From: Candidatus Bipolaricaulota bacterium
GTDB lineage: Bacteria > Bipolaricaulota > Bipolaricaulia > UBA7950 > UBA9294
NCBI GenBank assembly: GCA_030612175.1
Contig: JAUWOJ010000025.1
Span: forward strand, 1 to 13,143
Direction of reading: 5' to 3'
DNA: 13,143 bases
This document shows positions 7,101 through 13,143 of this stretch, one piece after another. A program made the translations under genes and the position numbers. The notes under the pieces were generated by a model. The model saw nothing but the letters and a program-made list of their open reading frames with translations. It did not search any database and was not told the origin of the DNA. The stretch's first letter is position 1. Each line of letters opens with the position of its first letter.

Positions 7101-7823
7101 TTATTGGCTACTGCTATCGTTTTCCCGCTTCTGTGTGATCGCGCTGACACTCGGGACAAGATTGGCAACTGCCTCCGCCAGTTCTATATCCCCTGTGGGT
7201 GTTATCTTGAGATTGATCGCCTCTCCGGAAACGGTCCACACCCTGACCCCTGCCGCGAGAGCGGCCTGCGCATCATCACTCAGTGATTCATTACTCATTT
7301 TCAGACACTCGCGGATTAGTTCTCGCTTGAATCCTTGGGGAGTCTGCATTCGCAAGAGCCCTTGCCTCCTGACCTGTTCCCCTAAGAGGCCACTTGCCTC
7401 ATCCTTGTAACGAAGTGTGTCGGCTACGGGAATCACGGGCACACATGCACCGTATTGCCTTACTCCTGTTATTACACGCGCAATCAACGCCTGACTAGGG
7501 AATGGACGAGCAACATCATGAATCAAGACGATGTCACCGGTTGCCTCTTCTATCCCGGCAAGGGAGGAATCCTGTCGTTGCTCTCCACCGTACACAAACC
7601 GAATCTCCTTTTTCATTCCTTGTACAAGGGATGCTGCGCGCTCCTTCTCTTCACGCGCTACGACAATGATGATCTCATCAATCAACGGAGATCCGAGAAA
7701 CGGGCTCAATGCATGAAGGAGTAGGGGGCGGTGAGCAATTTCAACATAGACTTTGTTCTCTTCAATGCCAACCCTTGCGCCTCTGCCAGCAGCAAGGAGG
7801 ATACCACTAATCTGTGTGGTCAT
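7101..7823 (-). CDS. ispD: 2-C-methyl-D-erythritol 4-phosphate cytidylyltransferase
   Basis: The product, 240 residues, should join CTP and MEP to give CDP-methylerythritol, the third step of the non-mevalonate isoprenoid pathway. Motifs in order are LLAAGRGARVG (9-19), ENKVYVEI with the catalytic-region Lys24, GGEQRQDSSLAGI (79-91), HDVARPF (102-108), QTPQGF (160-165), SDDA (182-185) and NLKITPTGDIELAE (204-217). Length is normal. The ATG at 7823 matches the family N-terminus but has no clear Shine-Dalgarno, so it probably depends on coupling to the upstream gene, whose stop lies 16 nt away. It is last in the PIN/TRAM operon; ispF, often the next gene, is absent because a convergent gene follows. 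Confidence 0.95.
   Translation of the reverse strand: MTTQISGILLAAGRGARVGIEENKVYVEIAHRPLLLHALSPFLGSPLIDEIIIVVAREEKERAASLVQGMKKEIRFVYGGEQRQDSSLAGIEEATGDIVLIHDVARPFPSQALIARVITGVRQYGACVPVIPVADTLRYKDEASGLLGEQVRRQGLLRMQTPQGFKRELIRECLKMSNESLSDDAQAALAAGVRVWTVSGEAINLKITPTGDIELAEAVANLVPSVSAITQKRENDSSSQ
7618..7629. repeat. Second copy of CCTTGTACAAGG palindrome, inside ispD
   Basis: This 12-bp perfect palindrome lies within the ispD coding region and is identical to the core of the palindrome at 1442-1455; with the following G the shared stretch is 13 nt. It may be chance. Confidence 0.3.
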
Positions 7824-7839
7824 CGTTATTGGGGAAGGA

Positions 7840-8343
7840 TCACTCTTCCGTGCTGGTTTCCGTCACCTTGATCAGGCTGTCTCCATCGGGATTAATCGCG
7901 TAAATCTCCCAAACACCGGAACGATTAGAGTTGAACAGGATTGTGTTCTCAGTTGTCCACATTGGGTTTACATCATCATCTTCGTGCGTAGTAAGCCGAA
8001 CCGTTTGTAACGTGTCAACATTGATGACATACAGATCAACGTTCTGGTCGAGGTCGGAACAGAATACAATCTGATCCCCTTGCGGAGACCAGCTCGGCGC
8101 CCAGTTATTGCCCTCATTACTGGTTAACTGCGTTTCTTCGTCACTGTAAGGCTGTAGCGTATAGATCTGAAATCCCTTCTCACCAGGAGATGCAAAGGCA
8201 ATGATCTTACCATTAGGCGAAAGGTCTGGTTCCCAGTTTGTGAGCTCCGGTTCGCTTTCTTGAAAAAAAGAACAACCTCTAATTCCCATAAATCCCAGAA
8301 GTGCTATTGCCGCAACAACTCCGATAACACCCATCTTTTTCAA
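7840..8343 (-). CDS. Small membrane-anchored PD40/TolB-like beta-propeller repeat protein
   Basis: The product has 167 residues. A short basic start (MKK) and a hydrophobic segment (about 5-22) form a signal or anchor ending at GIRGC; Cys24 might be lipidated, but Arg at -2 is not a good lipobox. The rest holds three WD40-like PD40 repeats of about 42 residues (near 34-74, 78-118 and 122-162), each with a WxPxxSPxGxxIxF core followed by an LxTxxP- or IYxI-type strand. Full TolB-type propellers have six or more, so this is half-length. The TTG at 8343 is chosen because AGGAGG lies 5 nt upstream; an in-frame ATG three codons later is possible, and longer forms would overlap the PIN/TRAM gene. 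It sits between PIN/TRAM and ispD. Partner unknown; an extracytoplasmic binding role is inference. Confidence 0.8.
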   Translation of the reverse strand: MKKMGVIGVVAAIALLGFMGIRGCSFFQESEPELTNWEPDLSPNGKIIAFASPGEKGFQIYTLQPYSDEETQLTSNEGNNWAPSWSPQGDQIVFCSDLDQNVDLYVINVDTLQTVRLTTHEDDDVNPMWTTENTILFNSNRSGVWEIYAINPDGDSLIKVTETSTEE

Positions 8344-8348
8344 GCCTT

Positions 8349-8359
8349 CCTCCTCCTTA
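8349..8359 (-). promoter_or_regulatory. Ribosome binding site of the PD40 gene, fused to the PIN/TRAM stop codon
   Basis: The minus strand reads TAAGGAGGAGG, where TAA ends the PIN/TRAM gene and two overlapping AGGAGG cores follow at 8352-8357 and 8349-8354. The second is 5 nt from the TTG at 8343. This decides the TTG start and suggests termination-reinitiation. Confidence 0.6.
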
Positions 8360-9412
8360 CTTTTCCCATCGGGGGTTTTCTCCCGCAGGTTCAACGAAGA
8401 GCATCCGTCCCGCTTCGGTCTGCAGAGTACTCTTGACCGTTGTTCTAATCTTACGACCAATGTGTCGTCGTCCATTTTCAACCACGATCATTGTGCCGTC
8501 GTCCAAGTAACCAATTCCCTGGCCTATTTCCTCTCCACGATCAATCACTTCCATGACAATCTCCTCTCCAGGGATGAACTGAGGCTTCACAGCATTAGCA
8601 AGTTCATTAACATTCAGTACTCTTATTCCCTCAACACGCGCCACTCGATTTAGGTTGTAGTCAGTAGTGAGTAATGACCCTCCCTGCTCTCGAATCATAT
8701 GAACTAGCTTTCGATCCACTTGCTTAATAAAAGGATAATCCTGCGAGCAGATACGAACATTCACATGTTCATTGTGCATCAGGCTATTAAGAACCTCCAG
8801 CCCCCGTCGCCCCTTGCGACGACGTAAGCCGTCCGAAGAGTCGGCAATATTCTGTAGCTCGCTAAGAACAAATTCCGGCACACGAATTTCTCCTTCCAGA
8901 AATCCGGTCTCTGCAAGGGGACCAATCCTCCCATCAATAATCACGCTTGTGTCGAGAACCTTGTTGGAGAGTTTGTCATCCATGTTTAGTCTGTCAACCA
9001 GCTTAGTACGTCGGCCAAGAAAAGATGACACAAGGGACGTCTTCAGTCTATATCCAACACATAAGCCAAGGAGAAGAGCTGTAATAAGGATAGTTCCCTG
9101 AGCTATTTTTACCCCAATTCCTGCGGGAAAAATAAGTCCAACCGAAAACAGAACAACAGTCCCGATAACCGTAAAGCTTAAGCCGGCAAACAAGCTATTG
9201 ATAAGGCGCACTATTGTCTTCTCTTCGTTAACTGCCGCCAGTCTGCGCCATACACTAACAACCAACCAACACACACACAAACCTCCTCCTATTCCTCCGG
9301 CCAGGAAAGCCGCCCACATGGCTGTGCCAGTCAGCCCTAGAGAAAGACTCTGGCTTACAGCAGCTGCCGCGCCAAACATAACTAGAAAAATACCGAATAA
9401 ATACTTGAGCAC
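8357..9412 (-). CDS. Membrane PIN/TRAM-domain protein (YacL family)
   Basis: The product is 351 residues, close to Bacillus YacL in size. The N-terminus has about four membrane segments (near 4-20, 29-52, 73-95 and 104-121). A cytoplasmic PIN nuclease domain follows from about 152, with acidic candidates Asp154 (LDTSVIIDGR), Glu185 (LSELQ), Asp234 (VDRKL) and Asp251 (TTDYNLN), and then a TRAM domain from about 279 (FIPGEEIVMEVI to AGRMLFVEP). The architecture suggests a membrane-tethered RNA-acting enzyme; the substrate is not established. The GTG start is set by GGAGGTG 5 nt upstream. It heads the operon with the PD40 gene and ispD, as yacL precedes ispD in Bacillus. Confidence 0.92.
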   Translation of the reverse strand: MLKYLFGIFLVMFGAAAAVSQSLSLGLTGTAMWAAFLAGGIGGGLCVCWLVVSVWRRLAAVNEEKTIVRLINSLFAGLSFTVIGTVVLFSVGLIFPAGIGVKIAQGTILITALLLGLCVGYRLKTSLVSSFLGRRTKLVDRLNMDDKLSNKVLDTSVIIDGRIGPLAETGFLEGEIRVPEFVLSELQNIADSSDGLRRRKGRRGLEVLNSLMHNEHVNVRICSQDYPFIKQVDRKLVHMIREQGGSLLTTDYNLNRVARVEGIRVLNVNELANAVKPQFIPGEEIVMEVIDRGEEIGQGIGYLDDGTMIVVENGRRHIGRKIRTTVKSTLQTEAGRMLFVEPAGENPRWEK

Positions 9413-9480
9413 ACCTTCACCTCCGACTGATTAGAGAGAAATACCTTGCTTGTTTTCTCGTCCGTTTTCCGCTACTTTCG

Positions 9481-9509
9481 ATTATATACTGTGCTTGACA
9501 TCAAAACAA
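9481..9509 (-). promoter_or_regulatory. Candidate sigma-70-type promoter of the PIN/TRAM-PD40-ispD operon
   Basis: On the minus strand TTGTTT (9504-9509), a 17-nt spacer, and a perfect TATAAT (9481-9486). Transcription would begin near 9474, giving a leader of about 60 nt. The -35 matches only in TTG. It overlaps the plus-strand prmC promoter. Confidence 0.5.
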
Positions 9510-9523
9510 GATAGTGCTATTCT
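9495..9523 (+). promoter_or_regulatory. Candidate sigma-70-type promoter of the prmC-ftsE-ftsX operon
   Basis: A perfect TTGACA (9495-9500), a 17-nt spacer, and TATTCT (9518-9523, four of six to consensus). Transcription would start near 9530, giving a leader of about 65 nt before the proposed CTG start. Confidence 0.6.
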
Positions 9524-9535
9524 ATAGGGCACAAC

Positions 9536-9566
9536 AAGCACTTGCTTCGGGGCGAGAGAAGCACTT
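9536..9566 (+). other. Small alternative hairpins in the prmC leader
   Basis: AAGCACTT is present twice (9536-9543 and 9559-9566). The intervening TGCTTC (9543-9548) can pair with GAAGCA (9558-9563), or its GCTT can pair with the upstream AAGC, so two weak, mutually exclusive stems are possible. The stems are short and any regulatory meaning is speculative. Confidence 0.2.
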
Positions 9567-9581
9567 AGTCAAGCGACAATG

Positions 9582-9590
9582 AAGGGGGGG
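9582..9590 (+). promoter_or_regulatory. Ribosome binding site AAGGGGGGG that points to a CTG start
   Basis: This purine run is four bases before the in-frame CTG at 9595. The only other in-frame candidates upstream of the conserved protein are ruled out by a TGA at 9580-9582, and the next ATG/GTG/TTG is a TTG at 9751, far inside the conserved region. Confidence 0.6.
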
Positions 9591-9594
9591 AACA

Positions 9595-10449
9595 CTGAGC
9601 ACCACCTGGACTGTCCGTGAGGTTGTTAATTGGACGCGTGGTTATTTCAAGAAAACTGGTATTATACAGCCACGGCTGGAAGCAGAGATTCTCCTTGCTC
9701 ACTCACTTAACGTAGACCGCCTCTATCTCTACCTGGCGCCGGATAAACCATTGACACTTACGGAGCGAGAGCGGTTCAAAGAGGTGATAAGAAAGCGCCG
9801 AGATGGTGTCCCTCTGCAGCTTCTGACCGGCGAGGTTTCCTTCTTTGGCCTACGTTTCCGCGTTCGTGAAGAAGCGCTTATTCCTCGACCGGAAACCGAG
9901 GAATTAGTAGAGAAAGCACTTAGCCTTGCCCCCAAGAATCGTGATATTAGATGCCTCGACCTGGGGACTGGGACAGGAGTGATCGCGGTATGTCTAGCAA
10001 AGTTCCTTCGTCGCGCTAACGTAACTGCTGTCGACATCTCCCCGAAGGCCCTTCGGCTCGCAGGTGACAATGCTGAATTAAACGGTGTTGCCGACAAAAT
10101 CGTCTTCCAGGAGAGTGATTGGCTAGGAAAAGTCCATGGGCGATTTGACTTAATTATCTCTAATCCCCCATATATAGATGAGGCGCTGCTTGAGAAATTG
10201 CCCACAGAGGTTCGTGAACACGAACCACGCGTTGCCTTGAATGGAGGCAATAATGGAACAGAACAGATGGAACTCCTATTGGAAGATGTACGCAGCCACA
10301 TGAACAGCAGCGCCGTACTCCTCCTGGAGATCGGAGACAGCCAAGCCAGTCAAGTCCTGCAACTGGTGGAAAGGGCTGGGCTGGTCAAAGCCAATATTGC
10401 CAATGATATTGCTGGCAAGCAGAGATTCGTGATCGCCACATGTCCGTAA
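9595..10449 (+). CDS. prmC: Peptide chain release factor N5-glutamine methyltransferase, probable CTG start
   Basis: The product, 284 residues, should methylate the GGQ glutamine of release factors RF1/RF2 using S-adenosylmethionine. The N-terminal helical domain (about 1-80, with TVREVVNWTRGYF and PRLEAEILLAH) and LIPRPETEELVE (95-106) precede the Rossmann core with DLGTGTGVIAV (122-132) and the catalytic NPPY (190-193), then HEPRVALNGG. Conservation begins at WTVREV, so the gene must start well before the first ordinary start codon (TTG 9751). CTG at 9595, giving MSTTWTVREV behind AAGGGGGGG, fits best. A one-base error in the G7 run is the alternative: with one G fewer, the ATG at 9579 would be in frame. 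It leads an operon with ftsE- and ftsX-like genes, not prfA. Confidence 0.9.
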   Translation: MSTTWTVREVVNWTRGYFKKTGIIQPRLEAEILLAHSLNVDRLYLYLAPDKPLTLTERERFKEVIRKRRDGVPLQLLTGEVSFFGLRFRVREEALIPRPETEELVEKALSLAPKNRDIRCLDLGTGTGVIAVCLAKFLRRANVTAVDISPKALRLAGDNAELNGVADKIVFQESDWLGKVHGRFDLIISNPPYIDEALLEKLPTEVREHEPRVALNGGNNGTEQMELLLEDVRSHMNSSAVLLLEIGDSQASQVLQLVERAGLVKANIANDIAGKQRFVIATCP

Positions 10450-11102
10450 TGATACAGGTTTCTGAACTTCATTTTTCCACAGATGACGGTTTCACAGTAT
10501 TTGAAAACGTTCACCTGCACATCAACCGCGGCGAGTTGGCGTTCTTGATTGGCCCATCACACGCAGGAAAATCCCTTTTGTTGGGACTGCTGGCTGCGCA
10601 GATTCCTTCACAACAAGGGCAAATTCTAGTCTGTGGGCGGAATGTCGCGCGACTCCATCAAGAAAAGGCCTTTGCTCTACGGAGGAAGATTGGCTTTCTC
10701 CCACAGCATTTCACATTGCTGCCGAAATCCGCTGTCTACAACATAACCTTTAAATTAAGAGCCCTAGGGACTTCCCGAGAGCAGGCCGAAGAACAAGCGC
10801 TTGCCGCTTTGGAGACTGTGGGATTGATCGATAAACTTTCTACTCCAGCAACAGAATTCAAGGCCATTGATCAGCTCAAACTAGCCATCGCTATCTCAAT
10901 CTGTAATGAACCCTCTCTTCTGCTCTGCGACGAACCTCTAAGTGGTCTTTCGCCAGAAGAGAAAAACGAGGTAATCGCTTTACTGGAACGAATTAATGGT
11001 CGAGGCCTGACGATTCTTGTGACAGCGAAGGGGCCCCTCCCGCCCATAAAGACTTCATATCGAACTATCTTGATCGCCGATGGAAGGATAGAAGAAGAAT
11101 GA
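10440..11102 (+). CDS. FtsE-like ABC protein with degenerate signature and switch motifs
   Basis: The product has 220 residues, the usual FtsE length, and pairs with the FtsX-like membrane protein encoded next. Walker A is GPSHAGKS (38-45), the Q-loop Gln is near 89 in GFLPQHFTLLP, and Walker B is LLLCDEP with Asp164-Glu165. At the signature position, where FtsE has LSGGE before QQRVAIARA, this protein reads FKAID before QLKLAIAIS (140-153). The D-loop region is GLSPE without the usual Asp, and the switch His is missing (VTAKG, 194-198). It may therefore bind ATP but hydrolyse it poorly or not at all. The ATG at 10440 overlaps prmC; a second ATG at 10449 (TAATG with the prmC stop) gives the family-like MIQVSEL start and is equally possible. 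No clear ribosome binding site is seen for either. Confidence 0.85.
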   Translation: MSVMIQVSELHFSTDDGFTVFENVHLHINRGELAFLIGPSHAGKSLLLGLLAAQIPSQQGQILVCGRNVARLHQEKAFALRRKIGFLPQHFTLLPKSAVYNITFKLRALGTSREQAEEQALAALETVGLIDKLSTPATEFKAIDQLKLAIAISICNEPSLLLCDEPLSGLSPEEKNEVIALLERINGRGLTILVTAKGPLPPIKTSYRTILIADGRIEEE

Positions 11103-11926
11103 GCGTTTTCTTGTTTCTGCTATGTGAGTTTGTTCGTTCAATTAGAGCAAGAACCGGGGTGTTACTTCTTTGTTTTCTCCTCCTTATCTTCTCTTTTCTC
11201 GCCATATTCTCTTGTTTCTTTCTGCTTGGAGAATCAAAGAGTGACGATCAATTATTGATCCCTGGAGAGATCACTCTCTACCTCTCTGGACAGCTTTCAG
11301 TACAGCAAGTTCAAGACCTCTATCTGAACATCCGAGAGATGCAAGAAGTCAAACAGATCAACTACTTGTTCCGCCAAGAAATAGACAAGGGGCTGGTAGC
11401 AAACGCATTACTAGTCCGCGCAGTAAACACAGATATAGTTCCCGCCCTGCACAGTGTACTAGACCAATTGGAAGGTGTCGCGCGAGTGGAGTCTCGCGCG
11501 TCTGCAGACAAGGCTACGGTTTCATTGTCCACAGCGCTAAGAATTGGCCTGTTGGTTGGGCTGGCAATAACTGTACTCGCGGGTCTAGTGCTGGCGCGAA
11601 TGGGATTTGCTGAGCTTCTGCGCTCATGCACTCCTAAGATGAAACTGCTGCGTTTATCTGGCACCGCCGAGCAAACAATCCAGTTCCCGATAGCTGCAAT
11701 GGGAGCCATTAGTGGCCTTATCGCAACTGCCTTATTGATAGCCGTTATCTACCTTCTACACTCATTCGCGGCTGCAAATCCACAACAGTTTTTAAACACA
11801 GCCTCAGGGCTTATTGATACAGGCACAGTACTGATGACAAGCTTGCTCTGCGTTCCCCTCGGTGTTCTCCTGGGAAGCCTTGGAGGAATTTTGGGAGCAA
11901 GCCTCACTGAATCCTGCAGCTCTTAG
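11099..11926 (+). CDS. FtsX-like cell-division ABC transporter permease
   Basis: The product has 275 residues, slightly short for FtsX (about 295-300). Topology matches: a basic cytoplasmic start (FVRSIRART), TM1 near 20-43, an extracytoplasmic domain of about 100 residues beginning EITLYLSGQLSVQQVQDL, then TM2 near 145-167, TM3 near 195-221 and TM4 near 241-266. In known FtsX the external domain regulates peptidoglycan hydrolases; here it is compact and I see only the first beta-alpha-beta unit clearly (IREMQEVKQINYL). The basic loop between TM2 and TM3 (CTPKMKLLRLSGT) corresponds to the family's coupling region (LxLxGAT). It starts in an ATGA overlap with the FtsE-like gene, with AAGGA upstream. 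Assignment rests on topology and neighbour, since sequence conservation is modest. Confidence 0.8.
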   Translation: MSVFLFLLCEFVRSIRARTGVLLLCFLLLIFSFLAIFSCFFLLGESKSDDQLLIPGEITLYLSGQLSVQQVQDLYLNIREMQEVKQINYLFRQEIDKGLVANALLVRAVNTDIVPALHSVLDQLEGVARVESRASADKATVSLSTALRIGLLVGLAITVLAGLVLARMGFAELLRSCTPKMKLLRLSGTAEQTIQFPIAAMGAISGLIATALLIAVIYLLHSFAAANPQQFLNTASGLIDTGTVLMTSLLCVPLGVLLGSLGGILGASLTESCSS

Positions 11927-11928
11927 CT

Positions 11929-13143
11929 CTACTCATAGCGTAGCGCGTCGACAACTGGCAGTTGCGCCGCACGCCATGCAGGCCACAAACCAGCAACCGC
12001 ACCAACGCCAAACGAGCAAACCAGGGTACTCAAGATCAATGTCAGGTTGGCTACCACAGCCATCTCGACCCCGAAGAACCGGCCAATAACCGACGAAACA
12101 ACTGCGCTAAGCCCTAACCCCAACAGCGTTCCGACGATGCCTCCCACCAGCCCCATCAGGCCGGATTCGATCAAGAAGATGGTCAGTATGTGACCGTTCT
12201 TCGCGCCGACAGCCTTCATCACGCCGATCTCCTTCGTTCGCTCGAGGACCGAGGTGAACATCGTATTCATCACCCCGACGCCACCAACCAGAAGGGAGAT
12301 TCCGGCGATTCCGGCGAGGAACGCGCTAATCGTCGAGGTCATCGTGCCGATCACTTCGCTGATGTCGGTGTAGGTCACGGCCGAGATTTCGGAGCCGCGA
12401 GCGTTCAGGGTCTCTTCGGCGCGATCGGCGACTTCATCGACATCCTCACCGGGATTGACTCGCACCACCGTGATCAGGATATCCTTCGCCGGTCCCCAGA
12501 GAAGATCCATCGTCTCGTATGGCACATAAATTGTGTCCTGGTTCTGGCCCTGATTCATCCCCGCAGCGAAGCCCCCGCGGGCTCCCTTGTCTTCCTCGAC
12601 CGGTATGAGAATGCCGACGACGGTTAGAGAGAGCTCTGCGCTACCCTCGCCCGCGACGAGAATCGTGTCACCGACCGAAGCTTGGAACCTCTTGGCGATT
12701 TCACTGCCAAGGACGGTCACCGCCTCTTCGCCTACGTCAAACAGCCTTCCGCCCTTCTGCACTTCCAGTTCCCCGATGAACGACTTAAATTCGGTGATCA
12801 ACTCTGGGGAGAGGCCACTTACGGGAAAGAACCCTTGCAGGGGTGTCCCATCACTTCTCGGCGGACCCTGAAGAAAGGCGGTGCGTTCCCGCACTGCTGC
12901 AGCAACCTTGACCCCTTCGACCGCCCGCAAGGTTGCCAGATCGAGAGCGTACTCCTCGGCACCGCCTGGGCCGTGCGCCTGGGGGCCGAACGCGCCCTCG
13001 TTCATGATGATGAACGTGTCGACACCGAAGACGCTGGCAATCTGATCGGTGATCGTGCGTTCGAGGCCGAGCCCGATCGAGATCAGCGCGACGACTGCCG
13101 TGATTCCGATGAACACACCGATGACGGTGAGCCAACTCCGCAT
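11929..13143 (-). CDS. MacB/FtsX-family ABC transporter permease (5' end probably beyond window)
   Basis: At least 404 residues. TM1 (LTVIGVFIGITAVVALISIG) is followed by a large extracytoplasmic MacB_PCD domain (about 30-270), then three membrane segments with the diagnostic RTKEIGVMKAVGA coupling loop and the terminal PAWRAAQLPVVDALRYE. Such permeases pair with a MacB- or LolD-type ATPase and export peptides, lipids or drugs. The Met at the window edge is probably internal: relatives have a basic stretch (for example NLRRNKLR) directly before this TM, so 15-25 residues are likely missing. The stop is 2 bp from the convergent ftsX stop. GC is higher than in ftsX where sampled (37/60 at 12301-12360 against 21/60 at 11161-11220). 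Confidence 0.92.
   Translation of the reverse strand: MRSWLTVIGVFIGITAVVALISIGLGLERTITDQIASVFGVDTFIIMNEGAFGPQAHGPGGAEEYALDLATLRAVEGVKVAAAVRERTAFLQGPPRSDGTPLQGFFPVSGLSPELITEFKSFIGELEVQKGGRLFDVGEEAVTVLGSEIAKRFQASVGDTILVAGEGSAELSLTVVGILIPVEEDKGARGGFAAGMNQGQNQDTIYVPYETMDLLWGPAKDILITVVRVNPGEDVDEVADRAEETLNARGSEISAVTYTDISEVIGTMTSTISAFLAGIAGISLLVGGVGVMNTMFTSVLERTKEIGVMKAVGAKNGHILTIFLIESGLMGLVGGIVGTLLGLGLSAVVSSVIGRFFGVEMAVVANLTLILSTLVCSFGVGAVAGLWPAWRAAQLPVVDALRYE

Noticed and set aside
8344..8481. Longer N-terminus for the PD40 protein
   Set aside because: It would overlap the conserved TRAM end, is rich in charged residues, and would displace the signal segment and the strong ribosome binding site.
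9530..9594. prmC leader considered as a riboswitch or tRNA-like element
   Set aside because: Only short, weak alternative stems are present and no known aptamer pattern is recognisable.
9729..10301. 190-codon minus-strand frame opposite prmC
   Set aside because: Arg/Ser-rich antisense shadow; prmC shows clear catalytic motifs on the other strand.

Overview
The window is 13.1 kb of densely packed bacterial chromosome carrying twelve genes. Bacterial markers are PrmC, an FtsE/FtsX-like pair, IspD of the MEP isoprenoid pathway and a YacL-type PIN/TRAM protein. The one archaeal-looking gene is an ApgM-type phosphoglycerate mutase, a family also present in many deep-branching and uncultured bacteria. 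Oxygen-sensitive class I fumarase in the two-subunit form, malic enzyme and a flavoredoxin-like flavin reductase suggest an anaerobic or microaerophilic heterotroph. An uncultured candidate phylum is my best guess, but I cannot name the lineage from the sequence. Start codons are varied: ATG, GTG, TTG, and very probably CTG for prmC.

Layout. 1-183: no confident gene. 184-1434 (-): ApgM phosphoglycerate mutase. 1435-1554: divergent intergenic region with a 14-bp perfect palindrome over the mutase ribosome binding site. 1555-5356 (+): a tight operon of fumarase alpha, fumarase beta, malic enzyme and a diacylglycerol-kinase-family lipid kinase. 5398-5919 (-): flavin reductase. 5920-6508: about 590 bp without a gene, holding an inverted-repeat cluster and then a G-poor tract built from degenerate TTCAAC/ATCAACC words. 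6509-7093 (+): cysteine-rich DUF3795 protein. 7101-9412 (-): operon of PIN/TRAM protein, a small three-repeat PD40/TolB-like membrane protein, and IspD. 9413-9594: overlapping divergent promoters. 9595-11926 (+): operon of prmC, a degenerate FtsE-like ABC protein and an FtsX-like permease. 11929-13143 (-): MacB-type ABC permease running off the right edge and richer in GC where sampled.

How they work together. Fumarase and malic enzyme form a fumarate-malate-pyruvate module that links the C4 dicarboxylates to pyruvate and reduced nicotinamide. The mutase acts in the same lower-glycolytic space. The PIN/TRAM-IspD pairing recalls the Bacillus yacL-ispD neighbourhood, here with an extra gene between them.

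The items most worth a second look are the FtsE-like protein that has lost the ABC signature, D-loop Asp and switch His while keeping Walker A and B; the CTG start of prmC behind a strong Shine-Dalgarno; the half-length PD40 protein between PIN/TRAM and ispD; and the two unusual repeat structures in the 5920-6508 gap. I found no CRISPR array, tRNA, rRNA, insertion sequence or classical intrinsic terminator. I did not find a clear multi-gene system that I could call new.
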